Part shown: in pieces, positions 32,260 to 44,300 of the stretch
Layout: each line of letters starts with the position of its first letter
How positions within the stretch are numbered: position 1 is the stretch's first letter
The notes under the pieces: model-generated
Databases searched by the model: none
What the model was told of the DNA's origin: nothing
What the model saw: the letters and a program-made list of their open reading frames with translations, nothing else
From: Spirometra erinaceieuropaei
Taxonomy: Eukaryota; Platyhelminthes; Cestoda; Diphyllobothriidea; Diphyllobothriidae
NCBI GenBank assembly: GCA_902702965.1
Contig: CACRXP010000305.1
Span: 216,218 to 280,217 of the forward strand
Length of the DNA stretch: 64,000 nt
Direction: 5' to 3'
Position numbers and translations under genes: made by a program

Positions 32260-32860
32260 GAGAAACTGGGCCAAGATTCTCATCGCCAGAGATCGGCAAG
32301 TCTTCGAAAAGGATCTTTTGAGCCGTGTCACAGTTAATCCCAGAGTCCTTAACAGTTACATGAGGCAGCGTACGCGGAACAAAGATCCCATTCCACACCT
32401 GCGAACGGCCGGGGGCATGGAAATCTCAAACTGAGCATCTCTCTCAGTTCTTCTGGGCCGTCGTGGCAAGTAAAACCAGATCTTTTCCAACCCACATGTG
32501 AAGACGAAGAAATGCCTACCATTGAAAGAGTCTTCTTCACCGAGGCAATCGTTTAGAAAGAGTTACTTAACTTGGAGGAATCAACCGCCCCAGGCCCTGA
32601 TAAAATCCCGGTTAAGCTCCTGAAGGAGCTAACACCCGAAATGTCCAAACCGTTAGCCTTGCTCTTCCAAACGTCATTTGCTACTGGGTGCCTACCCACC
32701 GATTGAAAGTCCGCTACCAGCACTCCGCTTTTTAAGGGTGAAGGTCGTGAGTCTGAAAATAACCATACACTATCCGTATCTCCGACCCTTCGGATATTTA
32801 TAATTTCAACCCTACTGCTGCCATAAACCTACTTTTACCGACACACCAACATCATACGCT
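32260..32860 (+). pseudogene. CR1-like LINE fragment, pre-RT and RT start
   Basis: The frames give VFEKDLLSRVTVNPRVLNSY and RTRNKDPIPHL (the linker before RT). Then come ELLNLEESTAPGPDKIPVKLL and LALLFQTSFATGCLPTD (RT motif 0/1 region), with stops and frameshifts. It ends near the Merlin element at 32980. Confidence 0.8.
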
Positions 32861-32979
32861 CGGAGCAATGGGTAGGTATGCGACACGACCTCCCCGTATC
32901 CTCCGCAAACGGCAGTGCTGTTCGCCCACCCTCAACAGATCACAGGCCGGGAAGTCAGAATTACTTGATGCAAAAAAGA

Positions 32980-33882
32980 TTACTTACACCGTGAGTAATT
33001 TACTTGGGGGTAATGTCGCTGCACGGGATATGCCTCCGCAATATGGGACAGAAAGGTTTCCCATGCATTCTTCAGGCCTGCGTTGTACAATCCAAACCAC
33101 AGACGGTATTGTACTTCATCCACGTGCGCCCACATCGCTCGGCCGGAGACGGGACCTCCTTCGCGCAGTTTTCTTTTAAGGCGGCTCCAATATGCTTCAA
33201 TAGCATTTGTATGCCGGCCGGTAGTGGGGTCGACGAAGTTGGCGGAGTGGTTGACCGTGCAGTGGTCGTATCCTTCTGTCCGGAGGTGGGTATAGGCTTT
33301 CCGCTCATCCGTTACGATCACGCTACCTTTGGCGACCCATTTCGTTATTACCGGTCTTAGTGCCTGCCAGCTTCTGTTGGTTACCTGTTCAAAGACAGCT
33401 TTCTTCTGCTTAGTATCATACATCCCAAGCAGCCAGAACTGCCTCCTCAGCCGGCCAGCGTTGCGTTCGCGGCGGCTTACCATCGTTTCATCTACTTGCA
33501 CCTCCACACCTGGGCCGCCTAGCTGACCGCTTTGTTTTATCAGCGCCTTGGAACACACAACTCGGCATATCGAGTACCATTCCACTGCTGTTGGGTGCGA
33601 TACCCCGATTTCGTCAAAGCAATCCTTCACTCTGGTACACCTTACAAATGCAAGGCAGATCCTCAGAATCTGCCTAATTGTTAGTCGACTGTTTTCAAAC
33701 ACTGAACCCGTGCGTAGGGCTTTCCTTGAGCCACAACGGTTGCATCTGAAGTGAAAACCGTCCGTGTGTCGAGTAAGGGTTTGTTGCCGCATATGCCACC
33801 CGCATTTGCACGTGAGGATGATGGGCAGTAGTCCTCTACTTTGGCAATATTGCACCAGTTTGCTGGAGTTGATTTCCTGCAT
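32980..33882 (-). CDS. Intact Merlin-family transposase (300 aa)
   Basis: The complete ORF contains zinc-ribbon cysteines C25, C27, C47 and C50, the linker LRTGSVFENSRLTIRQIL, and the DDE triad. D131 lies in GGPGVEVQVDETMVSRR, D192 in SVIVTDERKAYTHL and E229 in TNAIEAYWSRLKRKLRE. The length matches ISXO2-type transposases. The upstream frame is open for a few codons, so the start could be slightly different. The C-terminal tail VQRHYPQVNYSRCK is shared with the relic at 2617-2883. It lies in the spacer of the inverted duplication. No catalytic damage is seen, so activity is possible if terminal repeats survive. Confidence 0.93.
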   Translation of the reverse strand: MQEINSSKLVQYCQSRGLLPIILTCKCGWHMRQQTLTRHTDGFHFRCNRCGSRKALRTGSVFENSRLTIRQILRICLAFVRCTRVKDCFDEIGVSHPTAVEWYSICRVVCSKALIKQSGQLGGPGVEVQVDETMVSRRERNAGRLRRQFWLLGMYDTKQKKAVFEQVTNRSWQALRPVITKWVAKGSVIVTDERKAYTHLRTEGYDHCTVNHSANFVDPTTGRHTNAIEAYWSRLKRKLREGGPVSGRAMWAHVDEVQYRLWFGLYNAGLKNAWETFLSHIAEAYPVQRHYPQVNYSRCK

Positions 33883-33959
33883 AATTTCATCTGCTGCGGT
33901 CGGTAAGTCATGACGCGGTGGACTGGCTTTCAGGTCGGCCTGTACCGCTAGCCTAAAAG

Positions 33960-35084
33960 ATACAATAAATTACATTTACTACAGGGCACTGGGCCATTTT
34001 TCTCTCGCTTTTATAAAAATATTTACCGCGTGCACATGGACAGATCTATACCTTCATTTCTTAATCACCAAGACCGTCCTTTAATATACGGCTACCTAAC
34101 TTTGCTACATTTCAGACAAAAGAAAATCAGTGTAATACTAGCAAGTGGCAATAAACTTCGGAATCTCAATTTTATAAAATTCCAGCGCGAAGAGTGGCCA
34201 GGTAGTAAAAAATACTCGAAATAGTGATAGACGGAATGCGTACGCCTGTCGGTGAATCAGGAGTGCTGAAATGCTTTTATCTCATAAACTAATCTTAGAT
34301 TTCTTGTCTTTCTTCCCGCTTCATTCCTTGTATTTATTTATCCTTCTTGTACGCCGATGAGCTTGTCGTTGCATTCCACGACCTGCGCGAATCGGGACCA
34401 CCTCTCACTCATTGCCCTCTATCCCTATTGGTTACGAACTACCTAGGACTCCGACCCAACGTAAATTAGCCAACGGCGGTTTGTTCAGACTCATCAATCT
34501 TTCTTATTAATGTTTTTATTCCACCTTGGATGACGCGGCTGATTTCTGTTTTCTACTGTACTTCACACAAAACTTCAGGGCAATTTTTAACCTGTTCAAT
34601 TTCATTCGTTGCAAGGTCCCACACGCATAACCCCCATTACCAGCATCCTCGTAAGACACGGTCCACCGGTTACCATTTTCTTATGCCGTGCATATACCTA
34701 ATCCTTGCCCTGGATGGGTTAAGCAACTGATCAAGCTATTCGCTTGCTGGTTTAGTATCGGCGTCTTACGGCTACTTACTGCCCACATACTTTTTCTTGA
34801 TATCCGGCCTACCGTTTTACGATTAGTGCGCCCTCGTATGTCTGACGACCCGTCTACCTTCGATGAGCATCCACGTTTCCAAGTGTGTCAACCTGCGTAC
34901 GTCCTTCCATCCAGGTTACGTCGTTCCACTCCCCACACCTTTCCTTATCTAAGGAAGGAACCCTTTCTAGACCTCGTTCGTTGACCGCTGACTTTCCCTG
35001 GACTAGTCATCTCTGTCGCCATTCCCTCAGCGTGGCTTCATCCACTGCGTCAATTTGAGGACGACTGTCCGTAGCAGCTTTCAT
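33960..35084. other. Pyrimidine-rich spacer, no gene
   Basis: From about 34290 the + strand becomes C/T-rich, the mirror image of the purine bias in arm 1's flank. Short ORFs only. Confidence 0.45.
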
Positions 35085-35340
35085 GTTCACGGGGTAAGCG
35101 TCCAAGAAAGATTTCCCATGCGGCTGACGGGTGGAGCGTAGTCGATGTGGGCCCAAACAACTCAACCGGACTCCAGCCCACCCTCATTTAGTTTGCGTTT
35201 GAGGTGGCCTCGGTGGCTTTCAATAGCGCTGGTGTGTGGGGTCCACAAAATTCATTGAATGGTTAACAGTGGAGTGTTGGTAACCTTTCGAGGACAGACT
35301 AGCATATCCCTTCCATCCACCAGCGGTAGTGATTGGATAC
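35085..35340 (-). pseudogene. Merlin transposase C-terminal relic
   Basis: The - strand reads YQHSTVNHSMNFVDPT, then degraded RLKRKL- and GPHR-type sequence, and SAAWEIFLDAYPVN. This is equivalent to the last third of the intact copies. It has frameshifts and stops. Confidence 0.65.
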
Positions 35341-37209
35341 GTCAGCCTACATTTTTTTGACGAATGATTACTCACTACTTGATTTAGACGGAAATGCTAC
35401 GCTTGGGTCTTTAACTGGTAAGGCATTTAGGCTTAAGATTTGGCCTAGGTGTGACACCATACGTTTAACGTTACGCGACTACATACGGCAATCTCGAATT
35501 AAATTGCTTCCAAACGGGCCAGCCATCTGGTAAATGCTCCCCCTGGGATTAGAGCTGCGGTTTGATGTGGGTTAGGTGTGTCAACCAGAAACCAATCTCC
35601 GGCATCCCGAAACGGACACCGGTGAGTGTGTCACCCGCTGCGGCGAGTTTACGCATCTTAGCTTGCCGCGGCGTGCTTTCGTGTGTGGAACTTATTGGCT
35701 TACTTTATGGGCCTAGCCCCCTCAGACATCCATGCTGAGTATTTACTATAGCGTACGGCAATGACAATTTGCCGAATAGGTCATTCGTTATACGGTTACG
35801 TCCGGCAGATTCCTGCAGTCATAGCCGCTACCGTAAGCATCATCGGCTAACTGCATTTCAAAACTTTATTCCAAGGGGTACTATGAAATCGGACAGTGTT
35901 TAGCTTCTTTGTGTGTGCGGCTGAGTTCACTGGTACTTTCCAAGAGTTCGGTTCTCACCTTGTCGGTGGCAAGAGCATAAAGCTGTGCGCCTACTACCAT
36001 GCATTGGACCACGGGAACTGCACTACCTACCGAATGTCACCCAGTTAGCATTTGCAGGCCGTATTCTCGTCACCGAATTGCACTTTTGTGAGTTCAGACT
36101 ATGTTTTTAGCCGTTTCCCCATTCTGCATCCGAAGCCACGTGAAGAGTGGCGGAATCAAACTCTTCTCTCCTTCCCTCGATCACACGCACCTGCCCATCA
36201 TATCGCCGTCCCTTGTTTGCATTTCCGTTCGCATAGCGCGCAGTCGTACCTATGTGCGCTGGTTGTTTTCGACTTCAAAACGCCCGCTTTTATGCAACCG
36301 GCAGTTTCAGTGCGCATTCGTCCGCAGTTACCGGCCCCAGCGCAACCCACATCGTTTCTCTTTGCAAATTTGCTCATTTACAATGCGGACTCTTGCCACT
36401 TTGGCACAAATGATCGACTTTAGAGGTCTAACAAGAGCCTCCTTACATATCTTTCGCCTTCCAGGTCCCCCAGGCTTCGCTACATTCTCTTACCGCTTTC
36501 CGGACTCTTATCCCGGAAACATCTGATTTACCGGGAGTACTTCCACCTTACTGCTGCATTGAGGCCAACTGTTTCGGTCACGGTTAGCATTCTGCTTTCT
36601 ATTTGCTACTAACCACGGAGTCAACACGTACATGGCAGTTTGGGTTTATCTGGTTAAGTTTTGTGCACACGCTTATACTTGATCCGGTAAGGTCCATTAA
36701 ATGTGCGTTTTCACTTTACCTTTCTCCCGAATGTACTAACTACCGGCTGTTTTTATATGTACGTCATTGACGACCGCACGCCAAATGGGCACTAAGTTAC
36801 TAAGGCCGTCCAACGTACTTACCTCGCAGCGACGACCTACCCTTCTGCAGGTGGCAGGTAGCTTCTACGCCTACCCATTCTTTATCAACGCCAGTTCCTC
36901 TATGACATTCATTACTCATTGGAATTTAAGCAACTCAGTGTGTGGTAGGTCCCGATGCGAGTAGTCGTAAACGGATACGATGCGTGGCTTATCTTCGCCG
37001 ACACCCAAAGGCATACTCGTCCTTCCGCCTTTACGTAGCTTGAGAAGAAATTAATTTATAAAAAAAGTCAGTTCACTATTTGTGTAAATAACAAGAAAGG
37101 TAAATGCTGTACATAGATAAAGCAGTAGAGGCGGGGTTTTGCCTGTCCATGAAAGGTCTATTGGGACTTGAATTTGCTTCCTATTATGCCCTTCGTTGGC
37201 TAGATGCGG
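35341..37209. other. Pyrimidine-biased sequence, no gene recognised
   Basis: The + strand is C/T-rich. ORFs such as 36052-36423 have no family motif and are probably produced by the base bias. It may be diverged tandem-repeat material like 25975-26910, but I could not show collinearity. Confidence 0.4.
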
Positions 37210-38268
37210 TTACGGTGCGCTCACATCGTTAACTTCTTCCAAGGGATTAGTTGAAATGGAGTCCGGTTCCACTGGATAGGCTTCCGCTATATGCGCGAGA
37301 AAGGTTTCCCATGCAGCTGACAGGTTGTGCGTTTTTATGCCGAACCATAGTCTGTACTGCATTTCGTCAACATGCGCCCAAACTGCCCGACCAGATACCG
37401 GTCCGCTATCACGCAGTTTGCGTTTGATTTGACTCCAGTAGGCTTTTATGCTGTTTGTGTGCCTGCCGGTGACTGGATCAACAAACTGCCTCGAATGTTT
37501 CACAATAAAGTGCTCGTAACCTTCCGTCGGGAGATGACGGTATGCTTTCCAGTCGTCCGTTACGATGACACTTCCTCTAGCTACCCACTTCGTAATGACA
37601 GCCCTTAAGGAGGGCCAACTCCTGTCATCTACTTGTTCGAAGAGAGCTCTCCTCTGTGATGTGTCGTACATGCCGAGTATCCAATTCTCCACTTCTGGTC
37701 GGTCTACATTGCCTTTACTTCTGTTAATCAACGTCTCATGGACTTGAACTTCAACTCCCGGACCTCCGAGCTCTTTTACCTCCTTCAAAAGGGCTTTGGA
37801 GCACACGTTACGGCATATAGCGTACCATGCCACTGCTGTGGTATGGTCCACTCCTACTGCATCTACGCACTCTTTCACTCGAGCTCCAGAAATGAAGGAC
37901 AGGCAGGCTTTCATTGCCTTGCGTATTGTGAGCCTACTATTTTCAAATATGGAGCCGGTTCGCAGGGCCTTTTTTCGCCTACAACGGGCACATCTAAACA
38001 GATATCCGTCTGTGTGCTGTCGTAGTATTTGCTGCGTCATCAGATGGGAACAGTGGCATCTCACTTTTGTTGGCAGCAGCTTTTTCATTTGACAGTACTC
38101 AATGAGGTGTGGCGAGTTTATTGACTGTAGGATTTCCTCTCTTCGCGTTAGGGTGTCCACCTGCGGCCTTCTTGGTCTGCGGCTGGATGTTTCGAAAAAA
38201 TTTGAGAAAAAACATGCAGTTACTGGACTGCTATTCCAACGTTGGGTGACAACATACCTATTTAACAA
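37210..38268 (-). CDS. Full-length Merlin-family ORF (352 aa) lacking two catalytic residues
   Basis: The ORF is uninterrupted and about 50 residues longer at the N-terminus than the 300-aa copy, so the true start may be internal. The zinc ribbon is intact (C71, C73, C93, C96). The first catalytic position reads GGPGVEVQVHETLINRS, with His177 in place of Asp (codon CAT). The second Asp is kept (D238, VIVTDDWKAY). The third position reads TNSIKAYWSQIKRK, with Lys275 in place of Glu (codon AAA). The rest of the fold (VSGRAVWAHVDEMQYRLWFG, AAWETFLAHIAEAYPV) is well conserved. It should be unable to catalyse transposition. A recently mutated copy and a retained DNA-binding protein are both possible. 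Confidence 0.92.
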   Translation of the reverse strand: MLNRYVVTQRWNSSPVTACFFSNFFETSSRRPRRPQVDTLTRREEILQSINSPHLIEYCQMKKLLPTKVRCHCSHLMTQQILRQHTDGYLFRCARCRRKKALRTGSIFENSRLTIRKAMKACLSFISGARVKECVDAVGVDHTTAVAWYAICRNVCSKALLKEVKELGGPGVEVQVHETLINRSKGNVDRPEVENWILGMYDTSQRRALFEQVDDRSWPSLRAVITKWVARGSVIVTDDWKAYRHLPTEGYEHFIVKHSRQFVDPVTGRHTNSIKAYWSQIKRKLRDSGPVSGRAVWAHVDEMQYRLWFGIKTHNLSAAWETFLAHIAEAYPVEPDSISTNPLEEVNDVSAP

Positions 38269-38289
38269 TTTCGGTAGGGCTGACTTACG

Positions 38290-39286
38290 TGGACGTGTAG
38301 CCTAAGCAGCCTTATTCCGCATAGCTGCCTACTTATTGCTTTTCAGTAGCTTGTATTCAGTTTTTGTTTTTGTGATTCTCTCTGGATTACTATAGTCCGT
38401 CACAAGGGATGCCGGGTGGCCGGAGGCGGTTTTCGTCCGCTTTCTCACTTTTTGCCCACAGCAACGTATCCAGTGGCCTCCAGTGTCGGCCTATCAGACT
38501 CCGGCTGGACATCCCACCGACGTCCGGTCTCGTTTCCCCGATCGATCCCTCTCCCCTCACTTCCCTAATCCAGCTTTTGCTTGAGGAAGCGCGAGCACAC
38601 TGGGTATCACGCCGACGTTCCGGTCTTGCTTTGGCGACCGAACCCTTCAGCCTCTTCTCCCTAATTCAGCATATGGTCTTCGCTTGGGGAGGCGCAAGCG
38701 TCCAACAGTGTGTCTACTCCACGCACGCGCGCTTACCGGTCCACCCGTAGGGGCGACACTGCAGTAGGGTCACAAGCATGTGGCCCAACCGCCCTCCCTT
38801 TCCACGCCCGGCTAAAGTGTAGAGCTTTCGGCTGGTTTACTGCCACAATCCTGGTCTCGTCTTATTCGCTTGAGTTGGCCTGCCAGTATCACGCTGGGTT
38901 TGCCGTCGACGTTCATTTGCGTTTTTCAGACCTAACCCCTACTCTCCAAACCGATTTCTAACCTAACTCGGTGTATAGTTTTCTGTCGGGCAATCCCAAC
39001 CATTCGGTAGTGTCTCCGTTTCGCCCACTACTCTCCCGGTTACCGATGAGGTGCTCCAACACCCCTTTCGCGGCTGTACCTTTACGCGCTGCGTAAGCCC
39101 ACTGTGTTATAGCTGGACATCGCGTGGTCAGGTCGGCCCTTCGTTTGAAACTAACTTCCTCGTACATCGTCCATCAAGTGTGCGACTTTACGAGTTAGAC
39201 AAACTGAATGGCGCCGTCTGCTAACTCACCACCTGGGTTGCAAGAGAAAAACAAGTCCCAAATACCTTCGCATTGACTACCTGTAT
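38290..39286. other. Pyrimidine-rich region with diverged internal repeats
   Basis: TATCACGCCGACGTTCCGG (near 38608), CGCTTGGGGAGGCGCAAGCG (near 38680) and TATCACGCTGGGTTTGCCGTCGACG (near 38888) suggest repeated units of roughly 100-300 bp. No gene is recognised. Confidence 0.4.
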
Positions 39287-40268
39287 TCAATATAATCTAT
39301 TGAGTCTACATTTCAGCCAACTCCCATATGCCTCAATGGCGTTGGTGGGCAGGCCCGTTGTCGGATCTACAAAGTGCTTGGAGTGATTGACGATGCAGTG
39401 AAAATAACCTTCGAACGGCAGGTTTGCATATGCCTTCCACTTGTCCGTTACAATAATACTACTCTGAGCAATCCACCTCCTTATCACAGCCCTGTGTGAC
39501 AACCATGTCCTGTTGCTGCCCTGCTCAAATATAGCCCTCTTAGCTGCTGTGTACCAGCTCCATCGGAGTTATCGAGTACCCGACTGATTTACGGAGTACA
39601 CCTCCGCCAGGTGGGATAGGAAGGTTCCCCATGCTTGTTTTAGGCCGACGGTGTTTAGTCCAAATCATAGACGATATTGTATCTCGTCAATGTGCGCCCA
39701 GATAGCTCGGCCTGACACATGGTCTCCCCTATGTACTCTTCTTTTCAGGAGGCACTTCCGTCTACCTGCACCTCGACGCGGGGGTCGCCCAGTCGCCTGG
39801 CTTCTATCAGGAGGACGTTGGAGCACATATTTCGGCATACCATGCAATGGCTGCCCTTTCGCTCATTCCCACTACCGATGCGCACTGCTTAACCGGCATT
39901 TCTGGTGTGAAAGGCAAGCATGCATCAAGAATCTTCCTTGTCCGCAGCTGGCTGTCGCAGAATGCGGAATGCCTTCGCAGTGCCTTCTTCCGGTTGCCCA
40001 ACGCACATCGGAATACAAACCCATTGGTGTGTGCTCGCAGTACCTCCTGATTCATCGTTCCACCACGAGCACAGGCTGACCGTTTCGCCAGCAGCTTCTT
40101 TCGTTGGCAGTGGTCAATTAAGTGGAGCGACTTAAGAATTCCCTGAATGTCTTCATACTGCATTGGCTTGTCGGGCTTCCGCTTTCGCCCTCCTTTGGTT
40201 TCTGCTCTGCATATCAGAAAACACAAGCAAACATGTTCAACCGCACACCTGATGCTACTTGTATTCAA
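39287..40268 (-). pseudogene. Rearranged Merlin transposase: N-term, C-term, then central block
   Basis: On the - strand the order is not canonical. 40268-39800 holds the N-terminal part (LIDHCQRKKLL, FVFRC, AAIAWYAEI). 39780-39600 then gives the C-terminal part (HRGDHVSGRAIWAHIDEIQY and FLSHLAEVY). 39545-39290 gives the central part (AIFEQGSNRTWLSHRAVI, SIIVTDKWKAYANLPFEGY and PTNAIEAYGSWL). The C-terminal block is closest to the relic at 405-573. Nested insertion of two copies or an internal rearrangement would explain it. Confidence 0.8.
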
Positions 40269-40416
40269 ATGAATTGAGCAGACAGCCTACAACAGTGCAT
40301 GCGTTTGAGGTCGGATTGGTTACCTAGAGGTTTACCTTTCCTGGCCGTCATGCCGCTTAATACAATTTTGCAAACTTCACAATGTAATAATACTCTACCT
40401 ACTGGCATTCACTTGC

Positions 40417-40511
40417 GGGTCGGATCTCATTTCGTAGCCGTAGCTGCAGTTGAGAAACCCCAGCCTAACCCCAACCCCTTACAGGTACGGCTACGAAGTA
40501 GGATCTTGCCC
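40417..40511. mobile_element. Short MITE with GGGT termini
   Basis: The ends GGGTCGGATCTCATTTCGTA and, reverse-complemented, GGGCAAGATCCTACTTCGTA form inverted repeats of about 30 bp. ACTTGC directly flanks both sides, a likely target-site duplication. The interior has CTAACCCCAACCCC. The same layout is seen in the larger element at 47473-47726, so both probably belong to one family. Confidence 0.7.
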
Positions 40512-41383
40512 ACTTGCGCATAAGCGTTGACGCTTGGTCTTGCTCATCAACGGATTCGTGAGAGCCTCGGCTACCTTCCGCTTTCAATTCTTTGTCCTGT
40601 GACGGTTTTACCATCCGCTTCCGCCATTCTGTCTTTCCATTGGTCGTCATACGCTTTCCAACTGCTTCTCCGTACATCTCCCGCCAATCGCCTTCGCGCA
40701 CATCCTTCGGCCTTTTCGCACTAGTTTGCCGCTATTTCTAAACTTGACGCGGCTTATTGTTGTTTCGAAGTTACTTCTTTTGCACAAACTTCGCTTCTAT
40801 TACAATTTTTTGGTTTTTTTACGATTAAGGCGGACTCTTGAGACATTTTGGTTGGCTCCACCAGTACAACCCCTTTTTACCACAATTGCTGCGTTAGAGT
40901 TGACACATCCACGTAGGTCAGTCGGGCCAACATTCCTCACCCATTCACCCATACATCACATCGACATTTTAGGATGTTAGCATAACTTTGCCTTTAGTGG
41001 ATGGTTCCGCCTGCCTTTCGTTTACTGCGCTCTCGGGTGTTATGTGAGTCAAATTTAGCCACATGAGGTTCACAGTTTCCGTCTCCCTGTCATCAGTCGG
41101 TACTTGCGAAAGTAAGTTTTCCAGAACTTGCTACCAGAGGCCCTTCGCGTTCACTTTTTCTGGCCCTTTACAGTCCGTTTTCTTGCAGTACCTGGATTTG
41201 CGCGCTTCAGCTCTTTGACTTCACTGGAGGGAGGGGTGGTTTACTTGCGCCTTTTTGTACTTTCCCTTTCACTTTTTAGCCCTCGTTTCCACCTGTCCAA
41301 CCCGAAAAACCCTCATTACCACCATACCCGTTTTACAGGAGTCCCTGCGTTGGATGTGTCGGTTAGGCTTACATATTCAATCC

Positions 41384-44300
41384 TTACCCAGTGGCCTTGT
41401 TTGGTTTGTTCGGAGGTGGGGATGCCTGCGGAGTTGAGGAAGTCCCAGCGGCATTGACAACAGCAGCATCAACACCGGGGGGAGGAGGTGGAGGTTGCGT
41501 AGCATGGCTGGTGAGGTTTAGGGGTTGCGAGGCGACGGGCAGGCGTGGGGCGATGCCCACGGGGAGGCGCGCGAGGGAAGGGGACGGAATCACAGCGGGA
41601 AGACTGCAGCTCTCCGTTGTGGTGGGCGAAATCGATGATGGCGTCGGTGCTGCCGAGGGTTGGGGACTGGAAAGTGGTGGGGTAGATGCCATCGTCACAT
41701 CGGGTTCCTCGTCTGAGCTTGCAGCCAGATCGACAAACAGGCTAGAACGTTGTGGTTGGAAATGGAAGGAGAAATAAAACTGCATATGCAGGCTCACCCC
41801 AAAGAAAAACCAAACCAGCAGAGTGCTAACTGCTGGATCTCGTGGTCACTGCTGTATTTACCAACTGGTATCGCCAGCAGTGAATGGACCTTTGTCGACA
41901 GCGCATTTAGCTTTGTATGTAATAAAATGACATGTAAATGGAAAGGAACAACTGAGTGAACACTAAGCCGGTTACCGAGGGATGATAGAAAAAAAGCAGC
42001 CTACTTCGTCGGTCCAGAATCCAGCGCCTCAGAAGGAAGCTCTGCCGGCTGTTCATCAGTGACGGCAGCCGGAGGGAACAGTGCGCAACAATCATTGAAA
42101 GACGTGGGATGAGCAAAAGTGGGCTGCCCCGGTTGCGTCGCGTCATTCGCCTGGTCTTCGTCATCGTCGTCGTCGATGAGGACGACACAGTCACTGGATT
42201 GAGTGGCATCAGGATCTATGGGCGCCACCGGTTCGGATGATAAATTCGACTCCAATGTGCAAGGCGACATCCTAGAGGTCCCATTCAGCAGTGAGGGAAC
42301 AGCAGCAGTTGTGGAGTTGTCGGTAGAAATTCCGGGAATCAACCCCATGGACGCTACAGTAGCAGAGGGATCACTTTCGGTGGGTCTAGAAGTTTCTCGC
42401 CAGTGCCCACTGGCATCCACGTGGACCATCTGAGCATCCTTCAGACTCTGATCAGCCATCAGTTGGACGAAGAAGCTTAAAGAAATGTACGACGTAGGGG
42501 ATAGAAAATATGCGGAGTCCCGAAATACAATTAAATGCTAAAGAGAGTTGTCATGTCAACAACAAACAGTTGATATTACTGTCCTTGTGCCAGATTGATG
42601 CAAACCTTAAATCGATTGGCGCATTCGGATTTCGTGCATAAACTTGATTATTTTTAAAAGAAGACGAAGGCATGATCAGTGGGAAGGTAGATTTATTGGC
42701 TTTAACTTCCGAACTCGAACAAGAGTTCATCATCAGAGACTGCTAGAGTGAAGCAACGTGTGAACATTTATGTCGTTGTGCCGTGTGTCCAGTGATCGTG
42801 CCTTCGTCTTCTTTAAACAAGAACCTGGGATGCGCATATTCTCTTCCATTCGATAATTTTTATTAAACGTCAAACACTAGACAAAGAGTTGAAGGCTACT
42901 GTTGGCAGCTTTTTGGCGTGCGAAAATCACCAACAGTGATCAAATTAAAACGAAGACGTAACTTCAGGCAAAGGAGTCAAGCTCATTAAAACAGAACTAT
43001 GGATGCATCTTCTTTGCGCGCTACATCAAACGGGTCCACGAATTAACATGTATTCGTGAATGAAAGTACATCGGTCGGACAGACAGTGGGCAGCTAAACC
43101 AGATTAACGAATTCTTAAATGTATTGAGGAGTAAGGAAACCCCCGTTCGTCCGCTATTAGGCCATCACGCGTGCGTCTTAAAGTTCTCGATGACACCCAA
43201 CAGGGTCTGAGTCGTGGTCAAATTGGTCAGGTGTCTGAATAAAACGCTCGAGAACAGCTGACCCGGGCACAAATTGCTATTTTCCGATGGTTATGGCAAA
43301 TTAACACGAAAGGTACGCAATCTAACAAACAATGTAGGGAAAGTGGAGGTGGCAAAAGAACTTACTCATCGCGTCGCAGATCGCGGAAGGGGGCAGGCGA
43401 ACTGCAGACAGGACAGGACCACCGAGGACGCCTCTTGTTAATCGTCAGATAGGAGGACAGATCGAAGCACTGCAGATGATCACAGTTCACTGAGCGCACT
43501 GGGATCTGCAGAGGAGACAGGGTTCACATGTAGGGTCACAAAATCACGCCCGCCGCTCGCGAACCAAAAAAAATTACTAAAATGCGCCCGGAAACCGTCT
43601 GTAATTACCTGTCTCCTCATACCATCAAATCCGTGTCAAATCGCACAAAATTAGCCTGGAGATTACTCTACGTCGGAAGGTTCCTCGACTGGAAGGACTG
43701 GATTTAGGACGCATCAGTCGACATCTGGACCTTCATCGCCATACGAAACCCCGAGTCATCGCCTACGTCAGACTCCGAAGATTCAACTGCCAAAGTTATC
43801 ATTAGCAGCGAACAACAGCCCCACAACCACATAACTTCATGACAACCATAAATCCTGGTAACAAAAGGAAGAAGGACTAAGAATGATCTGTAAAGGCACA
43901 TTCCTCAGACCACCACGACGACAAAAACGCCGGGCCTGCCGGTCCACCTATTTATGGTTTGCCGACACATCTGCAGGTGATGGCTAGCTAAATGCTCTTC
44001 AGGCCATGGTTACGCCCAAAACAGGCAGATTCGGTAGTCTGATTGCATAGGCTGTCGCGTACTAGGTAGTCGTAACACATTCCAGGGAGACTGGGCACTA
44101 AATCACTAATATCCGTATCCTGGAAGGTTCCCGACTGACAGGATAACTGGAATCTCTCCCCCCCCCCACTCCCCCTCGGTACAAGCAGACTGTAAAGCTC
44201 AGGAAAGGACGCAATATGCGACCCAACATTGCATTTTAATTATTACAAACTACTGACTCCTGCAAAAGTAGCGTTGTTCAATTTGGGAATACTGATTGTC

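Noticed and set aside
36052..36526. ORFs of 123 and 141 aa in the pyrimidine-rich spacer
   Set aside because: They overlap in different frames of biased sequence and show no family motif or splice signals.
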